Source of the DNA: Bathymodiolus brooksi
Lineage: Eukaryota > Mollusca > Bivalvia > Mytilida > Modiolidae
Assembly: GCA_963680875.1 (NCBI GenBank)
Contig: OY804586.1
Location: forward strand, 55,028,203 to 55,092,202
DNA: 64,000 bases
Reading direction: 5' to 3'
Shown: piece by piece, positions 44,447 through 55,661 of the stretch
Layout: each line of letters starts with the position of its first letter
Numbering within the stretch: position 1 is the stretch's first letter
Position numbers and translations under genes: made by a program
Notes under the pieces: model-generated
Seen by the model: only the letters and a program-made list of their open reading frames with translations
What the model was told of the DNA's origin: nothing
The model's database searches: none

Positions 44447-44786
44447 GTATTTAGTGTGCCCGTCTTGAGTGTGGTAGACCCGTGCGGTTCAAACCAAAGA
44501 CTTGGTATTTGCTGCTCCTCCGTTAAACACAGCACTATCATAAGAAATAAGAGAACAAACAATAATTGGCTCTACTTCAGGATAATGTGTCCAAGTAGAG
44601 CAATATGTCTATCCGCGGACCGTTGTTTCAGTAAGCTACCATTATGAAAATTCTGAGCATGTCGGTGTAAGGCAAACATCATCTTCATCGCATTGAAATA
44701 TAAATTGTTCTCATCATGATATACAATGTAGATGACAAATTGTTCATTTGACATTAAACAGCAATCACTCACGCACTCACTCGCTA
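44447..44786 (+). mobile_element. SINE-B, diverged
   Basis: Head partly preserved (GTGTGCCCGTCTTGAGTGTG), body and (ACTC)n tail recognisable. The rest of 43670-44446 has no recognised feature beyond a TA run at 43766-43781. Confidence 0.78.
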
Positions 44787-44793
44787 TATTATA

Positions 44794-44860
44794 TGTTATT
44801 CAGCTATCAGACAGGGTATATAATGTGACATTATATACCCTGTCTGATAGCTGAATAACA
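44794..44860. repeat. Perfect 67-bp palindrome
   Basis: GTTATTCAGCTATCAGACAG followed by GGTATATAATGT, one central G, then the exact reverse complement. The arms are 33 bases with a 1-base spacer. Confidence 0.95.
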
Positions 44861-45377
44861 AATATATTACGGATTTAACCATTTTTTTGTTAAATACAGA
44901 ACCAAACTGTCGTATAAAATGTTTTTTAATTTTTTTTTATTTAGTTTTTTTTTTTTTTGTTTCCTTTTTGTTTGTTTATTTTTATTTTCCTTTTGTTTTT
45001 TTTTAACACGTACATAGTCCCAATTCATATTTAAAACCTTATTAAATATTTTGCATCTTTTATTTTCATTTTCCGTATTTCTAGATGTCCCTTTTCGTAC
45101 CTCTGACATTCTTTGTTCAATGACATCAAACATTTGTCACGTGATATTTTATGTACTGAGGTGTCTCATAAAGGAAAATCCTGTTCAATATTTCTAAATC
45201 AACACAATTTCATATGCAGTAAATTTAATAAACTTTATAATTATAACATTAATATATTACATAACAAAACAACGGGTTTGTGAAACAATTTCAATAATTA
45301 AAATGTTAACAATAAGCAAAAACTTGGCGTGGCCCCGTGACCTCGAAAGTTTTAAAGGCGGAAACTTTAACACACTT

Positions 45378-45881
45378 TCACTTGTTGATTGTTATGTTCA
45401 AATTTGTAATGGTACAGCCGTGGAACATGGGAGTTTGCTGAATTGTTCTGGTGTTTGTGACGGAATTAACTGTTGTAAGAGTGTTATAATCACAAAATAA
45501 ATCATCATAATTTACATCCAAAATGTCAACGACGTCCGTAACCGACGATGAAACATGTGTATTGGCTCTCATTTGAACAAGTGATGTTGAACTTGAACTG
45601 TTTTGTGTCGGAGGCATGAGTTGCAACGGGGAAGTACTATGCGGGGGCATTATTGAGGATAGTTGAGATGGTTGCTCTCCACGAACAGAACTTGTGATAA
45701 TGTCTCCCATAGCTTGTTTTTCCTTTGATGAAACACGTTGATATACTGCAACTGACGAGGCAGATTTGAGTCCGGTAACTGCCATAATTTGTGCCATTGA
45801 ACAGTTTCTTCCGAGGATAGTTGCACCCGTTGCACGAATTGAGTGGTTGGTGTAGATTTGTGAAAGGTATATTTTAATTTT
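45378..45881 (-). pseudogene. Crypton-like tyrosine recombinase, C-terminal fragment
   Basis: The open minus-strand frame reads IYTNHSIRATGATILGRNCS, AQIMAVTGLKSASSVAVYQR and VSSKEKQAMGD. This contains an H-x2-R and a downstream tyrosine in the spacing of the tyrosine-recombinase active site, as in Crypton elements and the animal genes derived from them. A low-complexity Ser/Thr-rich tail follows. The frame is closed upstream by TAA at 45882-45884; the N-terminal part and first catalytic arginine are missing, so it is a 5'-truncated copy or a frame-shifted one. Confidence 0.78.
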
Positions 45882-46739
45882 TTATTGAAGAAAAGAATAT
45901 CTTTTTTGTTCATACAACCGTTTTGAGTTTAAAAACAGCATTTAATTTGGTAAAAATACATTTATTATTCCGTATTATGATATTGATTCAGTGAAGCGTA
46001 AATATTTCTGTTTTTGTCAACCACGTTGTTATTGTTTTTTGGGGCCCAAATGAGGGAGACCGAAAACGTACATATATACCCCGTCTGTTTTCCGAATATA
46101 TGCTGACATTCAGGGTTGAATAACCAATGAAAATATGCGTAACAAACTAAATTCGTAATATAATAACATATGTATTGCATTTGTAATTTAAGATAATACT
46201 GAATAGATAATTGAAATGAATTTAAGATTATATTTGTATATTGAATTTAATGTTGAATATTATTTCTGTAAATTGTGTCATTGAAATTACTTTTGATTTA
46301 TATAAATACAATATCATTCTTAGAAATATATCTTGCTTATTTCAAAGTAGACTCTCTGTCCTCCCGCTTGTTTGATCTGGACCTTAATGTTGATTCTTTT
46401 CTACCAACTCGTGAGTTTAGACATGTAAGTTTAGAGATCTCTGCCTGTACCCAAACATGAGAATATTTACTCACAAGACATATATTATTCACCTTAGAGA
46501 TATACATTTATTACAGTCATCTTGTTTCCCGTTCACGGGTACAGATTAACAAGGTTTCTAATTTTAGAGGAAACACCCTCTATGCTTAACTTTACATGTG
46601 CCCATGCCATGAGCCGTACATTCTATTTATAGACTAGGCAATTCGTACTTATGCAGCCTTTACCATTACTAAACGATAGGAATTTTCAACGACGACGTGA
46701 CGTTCTGTGGCCACCGAAAATCTTTCGAAGTGATTACTC
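45882..46739. other. No recognised feature
   Basis: AT-rich sequence. The next upstream minus-strand frame (to about 45913) does not continue the recombinase. No splice-flanked cysteine exon is seen. Confidence 0.4.
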
Positions 46740-47640
46740 AGTCAACCTGATACAGATACAAATTTTATTTAAAGTCGGAGTATAAAAACATACAACATAA
46801 GCTCTGAAGAGCTTTTAAAACCGACATACATGTAAATAACAAACCAAGCATAAGGACAGACATGCATAAAAAGAATACGAAGTATTTTTTATATCTGAGG
46901 TCAAATAAATAAACAGGACAATCCTTATTAACAATTTTGAAAACTTCTAAACCAAATGTTCTAAGTTTCCTTACTTTTAAGGATGGCAGTTTAGATTTGC
47001 ATAACATGTCTTCATAACTAGAGGTGTATTCATTGTATATAAATCTCAGAGCCCTTTCTTGTATTTTTTTTATTTTTTGGGGTATTGGTTTCTCCACAAA
47101 AGTGTCAAGCAAGTGGGCAATAGTTAAAGTTGGACATAATAAAGGAGTAGTAGATTGTAAGTTTTCCTAGTTTTGTTAAATGGGTACCAATTCTTTTTAA
47201 TACATTTAATTGCCTGGAGGCTTTATTACAAATATTGTACACATGTTCATTGAAATTTAATTGAAAGTCTATTGTTAGCCCTAAAAGTTTAACTTCAGAT
47301 TCACATTCAATTTTATTTCCGTCAAGAGTAAAGGTTAAGTTTTGTTGTTTGGTGTGTTTACCTTATGGCAATTGCCTGGAACTTTTCTGGGTTAGCCTTC
47401 ATTTTGTTAATGGAAAACCAATTAATTAAAGTCATACTGTCATCCTCCAAAGTAGAGATTACTTTATTTATATCATGATCAGAGTAGGAAAGCGTATTGT
47501 CGTCCGCGTAGTTATAAAGATCACTATTTTTTATAAAATAAAACCTAACCAAGAGGAAACCTTGGTACAGTAGCATCCTTGTTAACAGCATTTTAAATTT
47601 TAAGGCGTTCTGTTTCGGAGCGATTTCAAACATAATGATA
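46740..47640 (-). mobile_element. LINE remnant with RT motifs
   Basis: On the minus strand, NYADDNTLSYSD and INKMKANPEKFQAIAI are the reverse transcriptase active-site box and the following region of a non-LTR element (47358-47633). KIQERALRFIYNEYTSSYED and LPSLKVRKLRTFGLEVFKIV downstream (46765-47112) match the typical C-terminal part. Frames are broken between the two. A 3' end with AATAAAATTTGTATCTGTAT lies at the left edge, so the copy is 5' truncated at about 47640. Confidence 0.82.
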
Positions 47641-47739
47641 GAGTTGATAGTCTATGGGAGTGTGCCACATTCAGGGCCCAAATAAGGGGCCTCATAACGT
47701 AACTAGCATAGGGCCTCATTTGTCCTAAATCGGCACTGC

Positions 47740-48118
47740 ATCTGCGATAAAGCAGTTATCCACGGGAATATGCTTTCTGTGTATTGATGATATAGGAGAT
47801 GAATTCCATTATATTCTACAGTGTCAATATTTTAATTTTAGTAGAAAATTATAACTATCAAAGCATTATAACAGTCATGTGAATGTATTAAAATTCAGAA
47901 ATCTTACGACTTCAAAAAAACAAAACAAAGCTGAACTCATCAAATTATGCAAATTTATATAAAGATAATAGAAATAGGTATTTGCGATCCAGACTGAAGC
48001 ATACTAACCATTCCTTATCTACTGTATTTGTAAATATCGTAAATACTACTTAATATGTACTTTTCTATAACTATGTATATGGTCTATTGAGAAATAAAGA
48101 TGTATATCAAATAGTAGA
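47740..48118 (+). mobile_element. LINE 3' end remnant
   Basis: The plus strand encodes GICFLCIDDIGDEFHYILQC, then after one TAA SKHYNSHVNVLKFRNL and KAELIKLCKF. This C-terminal cysteine/histidine pattern is common in animal non-LTR elements. The sequence ends with GAAATAAAGATGTATATC. It lies back to back with the minus-strand LINE. Confidence 0.75.
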
Positions 48119-48827
48119 GAGGATTTTAATGTTCTTGTAATACACGTTTACCTGACTGTTCAAGCATTTAACGTGCACATAATCTCATGACATAATTCCT
48201 TTCAATTTTCACTAATCTGTACAAATTATAATAGCAGGCGTTTTAGCAAGGCCTATAATAATATTTTACACGGGGAAGCGGACAAAGCTAACATAACAGA
48301 AGGAAATGCTGAGTTAAGTAATCCATTGCACCTGTCTTTTTGTGTTACTTTCACCTTCGTTTTCTCATTTCATATTTGAAAGAAATTAATTAGAAAACTT
48401 TTATGCAATTCGTTGCGATTTTATCTACATGAAATGGCGTCCCAAAATTTTGTATAATGCTATGATTATATTAGTTTTTATTTTATTTTATTTTTTGTTT
48501 ATGAAATTTATATCAACTGGAATAAAACTCTGATGAAATGATTATCTATTCGATTTAACCATAAAATGCGCGTTATGTTGACTTTGTGACCAAAGGCAGT
48601 GATCATGTTATTACTATTACGTAGTTTGATAAAATTGTTTATTCATTTATCTCATACATACAAGGAAATTCCGCGTGCATACATTGTGACGACAACGAAT
48701 TATGTTAATCATCTCTTATTACACCGCAAGTAAACTGGGGCTTTTTTTCACAAGCGGATATACAATGCATTAGAGTTAAAAGTACTTATAATTTTGTATT
48801 TAAGTTCAGAAGCATCTACGTACTAGG

Positions 48828-48894
48828 AAACTACGCCACGATATAGCTGAAATATTGCTAAAGTTGGCGTTAAACACCAATCAATCAATCAATC
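48828..48894 (+). mobile_element. SINE tail, (AATC)n type
   Basis: CACGATATAGCTGAAATATT, GCTAAAGTTGGCGTTAAACA and CCAATCAATCAATCAATC. No head is visible. The 700 bases upstream (48120-48827) have no recognised feature. Confidence 0.75.
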
Positions 48895-48958
48895 GTACTA
48901 GGAAGCGAAACATTCGGCGCGAAGAACAACGACCTTTATTATATTTGTTTACTTTGTC

Positions 48959-49500
48959 CTTGATATATCAGACGAGCCCTTTAGGGCGAGTCTTACATTC
49001 AATCAGATTACAGGTCTTTACTTTTTTTTCACGAGCTTAAGTCAAAAGTACACCTATCACTACATAGTGCATGATGTCAACGAGCTTTAGACCATAACCT
49101 GCTACATCTATGGTTAATAATGCATCACAGGAGCTATTGTGGTCGTGATCGTATGGTAGGTGGATTTACAATAACATATGTAATCAGTGTCTATCACCAC
49201 TATCTTTGTGAGTTCGAATCCCGTTACTGGCGAGGTGTACTCGATACAACATTATGTGATAAATTTGTCAGTGACCTGCGGTAGGTCGGTGGTTTTCTCA
49301 GAGTACCCTGGTTTCCCCCACAAATATAACTGACCTCCACAATATAACTGGAATATTGTTGAAAGTAGCATTAAACATCATAACCCTGTCGTGTTGACAT
49401 ATCAGACGAGCCCTATGGGGTGAGTTCTACATTCAGTCAGATTACAGGTCGTTACTTTGGGTTTTTGTCACAAGGGAAAGTCAAAAGTACATCTATGGTT
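48959..49500. repeat. About 100-bp direct repeats flanking a SINE-A
   Basis: ATATCAGACGAGCCCT with CATTCA.TCAGATTACAGGT occurs at 48965-49050 and 49398-49485, on either side of the SINE-A at 49131-49385. Confidence 0.78.
49131..49385 (+). mobile_element. SINE-A, full length
   Basis: Complete copy with GAGTTCGAATCCC and the conserved tail. Confidence 0.85.
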
Positions 49501-50313
49501 AACAATGTCTCTTGATATATAGAGTAAGGAATATATATGAATTAAATTATTTTATGCTAGTTTTATTGGTGTGTAAAATTTGACCAAAGTATATTTTGTA
49601 TAAAACGTGATTAAAGTATACTTCAGTAAACGCTTATACAACTGATGATGACCTCATAAATATACAAGTATATGTAAATGCAATCAACATATTTGTAATA
49701 ACATTTTTACATGATTGTATGCAGCAAAGTGTGAATTTTATTGTTATCTTAAACCCATCTGTGTTGCACTTTACTATGTTAAATTTTAGAAGAATTTGTC
49801 TTGGCAAAAAAGGAGCTACATAGGCTTGTAGAAATGTGACCTGTAGATAAATCATAGTTTATAAATCCCCATCCATTTATATAATGAAATGGAAATTTTA
49901 ATATGACGTCCTTCTTTCGCCATGCAAACAAACGAGCAATTAATCAGATGGCAAAATCGCATTAGCACATGCGCGATGCACACATTTAAGCCAGGTGATC
50001 AAATCACAAAATAAAATTATCTACACTGTTGTTAACGTTTTAAACATCTACAATGAAAATAATCAACATATCCAAAATTAATAATATGCGGTGTACAATT
50101 AAAATATGCAAACACAATAGTATTGTTACTGATGCTCCATCAATACGACTGAATTTCCGGTCGTAAAAGTACATGTTGATGAGTTATTGTTTGCTCAAAC
50201 TTGGCAGTATAAATTGTGTGCGACATTGTCCGCAAACGTAAATATAAATTACCGTCTTCCATCAAAGTATACTACCGTATTTGTACTATAACTAAGACAT
50301 ATCAGAATCGAAA

Positions 50314-50427
50314 TAATTCATGGACGCCAGAATGTGTTTTGAGTTTTAACATGTGTTGGCGAATGTTAGTAAATTGTATCCACCAACCCATGTTAAAACT
50401 CAAAACACATTCTGGCTTCCATGATTT
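50314..50427. repeat. Hairpin with about 43-bp arms
   Basis: CCAGAATGTGTTTTGAGTTT and AAACTCAAAACACATTCTGG are exact inverted copies; pairing extends to ATTCATGG/CCATGATT outside and AACATG/CATGTT inside. The loop is about 30 bases. The region 49500-50310 has nothing recognised. Confidence 0.9.
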
Positions 50428-50745
50428 ATTTCTTAAATTTACGATCCAATAATATATTTGTCAGCTGAAAAGTAGACGACCCACGCATCCCTGTTTAAAC
50501 GGCACGTCTCTGTTTACCATTAAGAAATAACCCCCTTCATCCACTGTTAACGTTATATAGGGTACACAAGTACGGACAAGCTAATCCAAGTATTATATCC
50601 TTATTAAAGCTAATACTCTTGGATATTTAAAAAAAGTCATTAACAGAGAAATATGGGCAACATATGGTACGTAAAATAACTTTACGCCCCATGTAACGCC
50701 CATATCATACATGATATTATTTGAAATCATGTATATATACTGAAT

Positions 50746-50861
50746 ATTACATGTCAAAATCTGTATCACATGCCGTATCAACCCGAGAACCCTATATCAC
50801 CCCTCGGGGTGATATAGATCGAGGGTTGATACGGCATGTGATACAGATTTTGACATGTAAT
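50746..50861. repeat. 116-bp near-perfect palindrome
   Basis: ATTACATGTCAAAATCTGTA through TATCAACCC pairs with its inverted copy; a 6-base mismatch is followed by a second paired stretch, CTATATCACCCC/GGGGTGATATAG, around a tiny centre. Confidence 0.92.
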
Positions 50862-51387
50862 GTTCATTATATCATATATTTTTTTACCATGCCTTTGATA
50901 ATACACGTATTTAGATATTCACAATATTTCTATTTGAATAGAGTTACTTCCCCTTTCAAATTTATATTCTTTTTAAATTTCTTTCATATGTATTCAAATT
51001 GTTATATTTGTAAGTCTTGGTTCAATTCTAATATTTATATACAGACATAACAATTCCAAAAATCTGAAAAATCTATTGTAAAATTTTAATTTTTATGTTT
51101 AATATGAATTTGTTGTAACCAAATCTTACCTTCTGTAACACTTTTCAAATTTAAAGAGGTATATAACGCGGCCTTCGAAGAAGACACCCATACGATTATA
51201 GGGTATGCGATATAGGTCTAGGGATGCGATATAGGGTAAACGATATAGACTTGGGACATTATTGATAATGCATATACAAAACACCTCTATTTTAATCTAA
51301 ATATATAATATAAATGTTAATCAAAGTACTTGGAACTTTATTAACCTGTTACTAATAACTATATACACTTTTGCACATTAGTAAGCA

Positions 51388-51770
51388 GGGGTTACTTACC
51401 ATCCCAGAGCACCTTAGTTCTCCCCTGGCAGGAGTTACTACCATCCCGGAGCACCTTAGTTCTCCCCTGGCAGGATTTACTTACCATTCCGGAACACCTT
51501 AGTTCTCCCCTGGCAGGAGTTACTTACCATTCCGGAGCACCTTAGTTCTCCCCTGGCCGAAGTTACTTACCATTCCGGAGCACCTTAGTTCTCCCCTGGC
51601 AGGAGTTACTTACCATCCCTTGAGCACCTTAGTTCTCCCCTGGCAGGAGTTACTTACCATCCCGGAGCACCTTAGTTCTCCCCTGGCAGGAGTTACTTAC
51701 CATCCCGGAGTACCTTAGTTCTCCCCTGGCAGGAGTTACTTACCACCCCGGAGCACCTTAGTACGTACCC
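51388..51770. repeat. 43-bp minisatellite, about 9 copies
   Basis: CATCCCGGAGCACCTTAGTT plus CTCCCCTGGCAGGAGTTACT plus TAC, with minor variants. Confidence 0.93.
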
Positions 51771-51812
51771 TACCTATTCGTGTATTGCAGTACGAAAACG
51801 ACACACATGCAT

Positions 51813-51955
51813 GGCAAACTTTATGACATAATGTTGTATCGAGTATATCTCGCTTGTGCGGGATTCGAACTCACAACGTTATTGGTGATAGTCATTGATT
51901 GCATAGGTAGTCATTATAAATCGAACTACCATACGATCACAACCACGATGACCCG
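51813..51955 (-). mobile_element. SINE-A fragment
   Basis: Minus-strand head and centre (GGATTCGAACTCACAACG read inverted); the tail is missing. Confidence 0.78.
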
Positions 51956-52266
51956 TACTATGTATTTTTATCGGTAATTTGTTACAGTTTCCTTTGATCT
52001 TTACTACCCGATAAATTTAGTAACAACGTTCAGTTGACCACCGAATCGTGATACTAGAAATTATAAGCTGTTGGTCATTTGTCATGCACGGTCTAACATG
52101 ACGTCACTAAACCTTTCATTAAAAAAAAGAGGTCAAAACAACAGCAAAATCACAAAGCTGTGTTAAAATTGTGAAATTACCGATATGGACCTGATAATCC
52201 TTGTCTTGCTAAAAAAAATACTAATAATTAATATATATCGATGTCTTACATTCTGATTTGATTGAT

Positions 52267-52279
52267 ACCGGTAACAATT
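52267..52279. repeat. LINE target-site duplication, left
   Basis: ACCGGTAACAATT is repeated exactly at 55552-55564, on the other side of the LINE. Confidence 0.9.
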
Positions 52280-55200
52280 GAGATTGATTCCTTTTCAAAA
52301 CATATAATCCGTAAAGATCGAAACAATGCAGGCGGGGGTCTTCTGATTTACTTCAAAGATTATATTTCAGTTATCCGTAAAAATGAACTCGAAAATCACA
52401 TTGATGAATCCATCTGGGTAGAAATACAAGGTAAGGGTACGACGTTTTTATTATGTAGTACATATAGACCTGAATGGACAGACGCCGACTACTGGACACG
52501 ACTTAATCATGCTATAGGGATGGGTTATCAGATTAATCAAAACATAATACTAACAGGTGACCTGAATTCAGATTTATTTACTTCTCATAACAATAAATTG
52601 ATTGACACAATGAATTTGTTTAATTTGACGAATGTTATTGAAAAGCCCACGAGAGTTACGGAACACAGCAGTACGCTGCTTGACCCTATTATAATAAGCG
52701 ATTCTATACATTATTCTTTTTCGGATGTTTTGAAAGTCCCATCTGATATAAGTGATCATGATGCATCAATAATTTTTATAGAATGTCCTAAATTTCAAAC
52801 CAGATCATTTCAAAGGGAGGTATGGTTATATGAACGAACTGACAATGAAAAAATTGCAAGCAAACTAGATACCGTCGATTGGAATGCATTACTTTCTGAC
52901 TCTCAGGATGTTGATGAAATGTGTAATACTTTCACCGAGACATTCCTCAGAGTCGCAAGGGAGTGCATTCCAACCAAAATTGTCACAATACGTAATAGCG
53001 ATCGACCATGGTTTAATAGTGAACTCAGAAGAGAAATTAGAAAACGAGACCGTATTCGTAAGACAGTAAAAAAATATAGCAAACAATCAGATATCGACAA
53101 GTACAAGAAACAGAGAAATAGAGTTAATAATTTAAAAAAGATTGCTAAAGAACATTTTGAACAAAATTTAGACAATATAATCTTAGAAAATATATCAAAT
53201 CCAAAAACTTACTGGAAAATAATGAAGATGTTAATTAAATCTAATAAAGGATGTAGTAATATACCCCCTCTCCAAAATATAATTCAGGATGAAGGACTAG
53301 AGGAGATAGTTTACGGAGACGACGAAAAGTGCGAATTACTAAATAAATATTTTAGTTTTATTTCTTCATTGGAAGATGCGAACGTTCCTCTTCCAGATAT
53401 TGAACTTAAGACCGATAATTTTCTACGAGATATAGTCATTACCACAGAGGAGATTGTTGATATTATTAAAATAATAAATCCTAATAAGGCATCGGGGCCA
53501 GATATAATAAGTCACAACATGTTAAAAATCTGTCCTGAAAAAATAGCAGCCCCTCTCCAAATAATTTTTAATAAATCTCTTCTACAATGTAAATATCCAA
53601 CCAGCTGGAAGATTGCACATGTGATTGCTATTTTTAAGAAAGGTGACAAGTCATTACCGTCTAATTATAGACCTATATCTCTCATAAGTTGTGTTGGAAA
53701 AATAATGGAACGAGTTATCTACAAATATGTATTTAACCATCTACAAAGAAACAAGTTAATTTATGAATATCAATCTGGTTTTCTCCCAAAATATTCAACA
53801 GTACACCAACTATTAGAAATGTATAACTGCATTTTAAATTCACTAGAAAAAAAGGAAATTAGCTGTTTTGTATTCTGTGACTTTTCTTAAGCATTTGATA
53901 AAGTTTGGCATAAAGGGTTGATACATAAAATTAAATCATACGGTGTGGATAGTAATTTATTAAATTGGTTCTCTAGTTACCTGCAAGATCGACAACAGAG
54001 AGTATTAATAAACAAGTCGTCTTCTTCACTTTGCAATGTTGCAGCTGGTGTACCCCAAGGATCAGTACTAGGCCCTCTATTATTTAAAATGTATATCAAC
54101 GATATTGCTGAGAAGTTAATCTCTCTTACCCGACTTTTCGCAGATGACACTTCCTTCAGCTATTCCAACCGTGATGAATTACAGATAAAAACTGTGATTG
54201 CTCACGATTTGAAAGAGCTGGATGAATGGTCAAAGAAATGGTTGATGACTTTTAACTCAGATAAAACAGAAATTATGCTATTTTCAAATACGGATATTCC
54301 AGAATTCAATTTTACATTTAATGAAAGAACTATTCCTATTACAAATTCTCACAAACATTTGGGAGTTACATTTAGCAGCGATGCTAAATGGAATATACAT
54401 GTCGAACATATATTGTTAAGTATTTACAAACACCTGAATGTTCTTCGAAAGTTAAAATATAAACTTTCTCGGAAAAATCTAGAGAAATTATATTTAGTTT
54501 ATATCAGACCAATTTTTGAATATGCTTGTGAAGTATGGGATAATTGTGGGGTAGGGAATTCTAATAAGCTTGACCATTTGCAACTTGAGGCTGCTAGAAT
54601 CGTTACTGGTCTTCCAATATTTGCTAGTTCAATTTTAATTTATAAAGAATTAGGCTGGGAATCATTGGCAGAAAGAAGAAAAAGGAGAAAATTACAAATG
54701 TTTTATAACATACAAAATAATAATGCACCCATGTATCTTTGTGACTTAATTCCACCATCAATTCAAAGTACAACCGTTTATCCATTGCGTAATGGAAGTG
54801 ATATTATAATGCCATTTTGTAGACTATCGAATACTTATGATTCATTTATTCCTTCAACTATACGTCAATGGAATAGCTTAGATCCATCTCTTCGAAATGT
54901 GGATTCTATTGCAAAATTTAAAGCTGAATTAAGAAAGCGGAAAGATATTAGCCAAGTTCCTAAACATTACGAAATTGGACCTCGAAAACTGAATATTATT
55001 TTAACCCAGCTTCGATGTTTTGCTTCTTTTTTGAATTACGATTTGTTCCAAGTAAATATAGTCTCAGATCCGTCTTGTCGTTGTGGTGCCAATCGCGAAG
55101 ACTCCTATCATTTCTTCTTCGATTGTTCCCATTATTCAAATATAAGACATACTTTGTTTCAAAATCTCAACTGGCTACCTAATTATTGTGCTTTAGACCT

Positions 55201-55309
55201 TACACTTTTGACCTGTGGTAATCCTACACTCCCGTATGAACAGAGCGAAATTATTTTTAAGCATGTGTTTGAATATATAAAGAGGTCTGAAAGGTTTCTT
55301 ATTGTCTAG
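52280..55309 (+). pseudogene. LINE endonuclease/reverse transcriptase ORF with one nonsense codon
   Basis: About 1010 codons. The N-terminal part is a truncated apurinic endonuclease-type domain (GGGLLIYFKD, GDLNSDL, SDISDHDAS with the catalytic-site SDH). The reverse transcriptase follows (NKASGPDIISHNM, SNYRPISLISCVGKIMERV, CDFS-stop-AFDKVWH, GVPQGSVLGPLLFKMYINDI, LFADDTSFSYS, LGVTF) and then a C-terminal CRCG..DSYHFFFDC motif. The stop is TAA at 53888-53890 where most relatives have lysine (DFSKAFD). The first residues of the apparent ORF before 52280 come from the target site. Closest in layout to jockey/CR1/L2-like groups, by memory only. Confidence 0.92.
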
Positions 55310-55551
55310 TTGTTCACCAAAACAACAATCGCACACATCACCACCACTAACCCTCTCTCTCATTCCTTTCTTCATTCTCTGTTTTAGTTCAATCTACACA
55401 TATTAATGTAAGAAATATTTATATACATGCATGCTCTATCAAATAATGTTGTAACTTAATGTATATAGGAGAAGACTTCATAAGTTTGTTTAACTTGTGT
55501 CTTATCCTTTTTGCACATTTGAGCAAATAAAATATGTTTAAACTAAACTAA
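52280..55551 (+). mobile_element. 5'-truncated LINE (non-LTR retrotransposon)
   Basis: The element lies between two copies of ACCGGTAACAATT. It begins inside the endonuclease region, contains the rest of the ORF2 protein and ends with a 3' UTR of about 240 bases, finishing AAATATGTTTAAACTAAACT. The coding frame is open except for one stop, so the insertion is young. Confidence 0.93.
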
Positions 55552-55564
55552 ACCGGTAACAATT
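55552..55564. repeat. LINE target-site duplication, right
   Basis: ACCGGTAACAATT, identical to 52267-52279. Confidence 0.9.
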
Positions 55565-55661
55565 AACATGCATAATTATTTTGTGGCGCATTAACCCTTT
55601 AATGAGTGTAATTCTTGCTCACAATATTATAATAACATTACTTTTAGTAACACTAATAAAA

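Noticed and set aside
45303..45500. Cys-containing plus-strand ORF (CNGTAVEHGSLLNCSGVC)
   Set aside because: It looks like a cysteine module but has no splice signals and lies antisense to the recombinase fragment's C-terminal part.
52889..53175. Minus-strand ORFs inside the LINE
   Set aside because: Shadows of the plus-strand LINE ORF.
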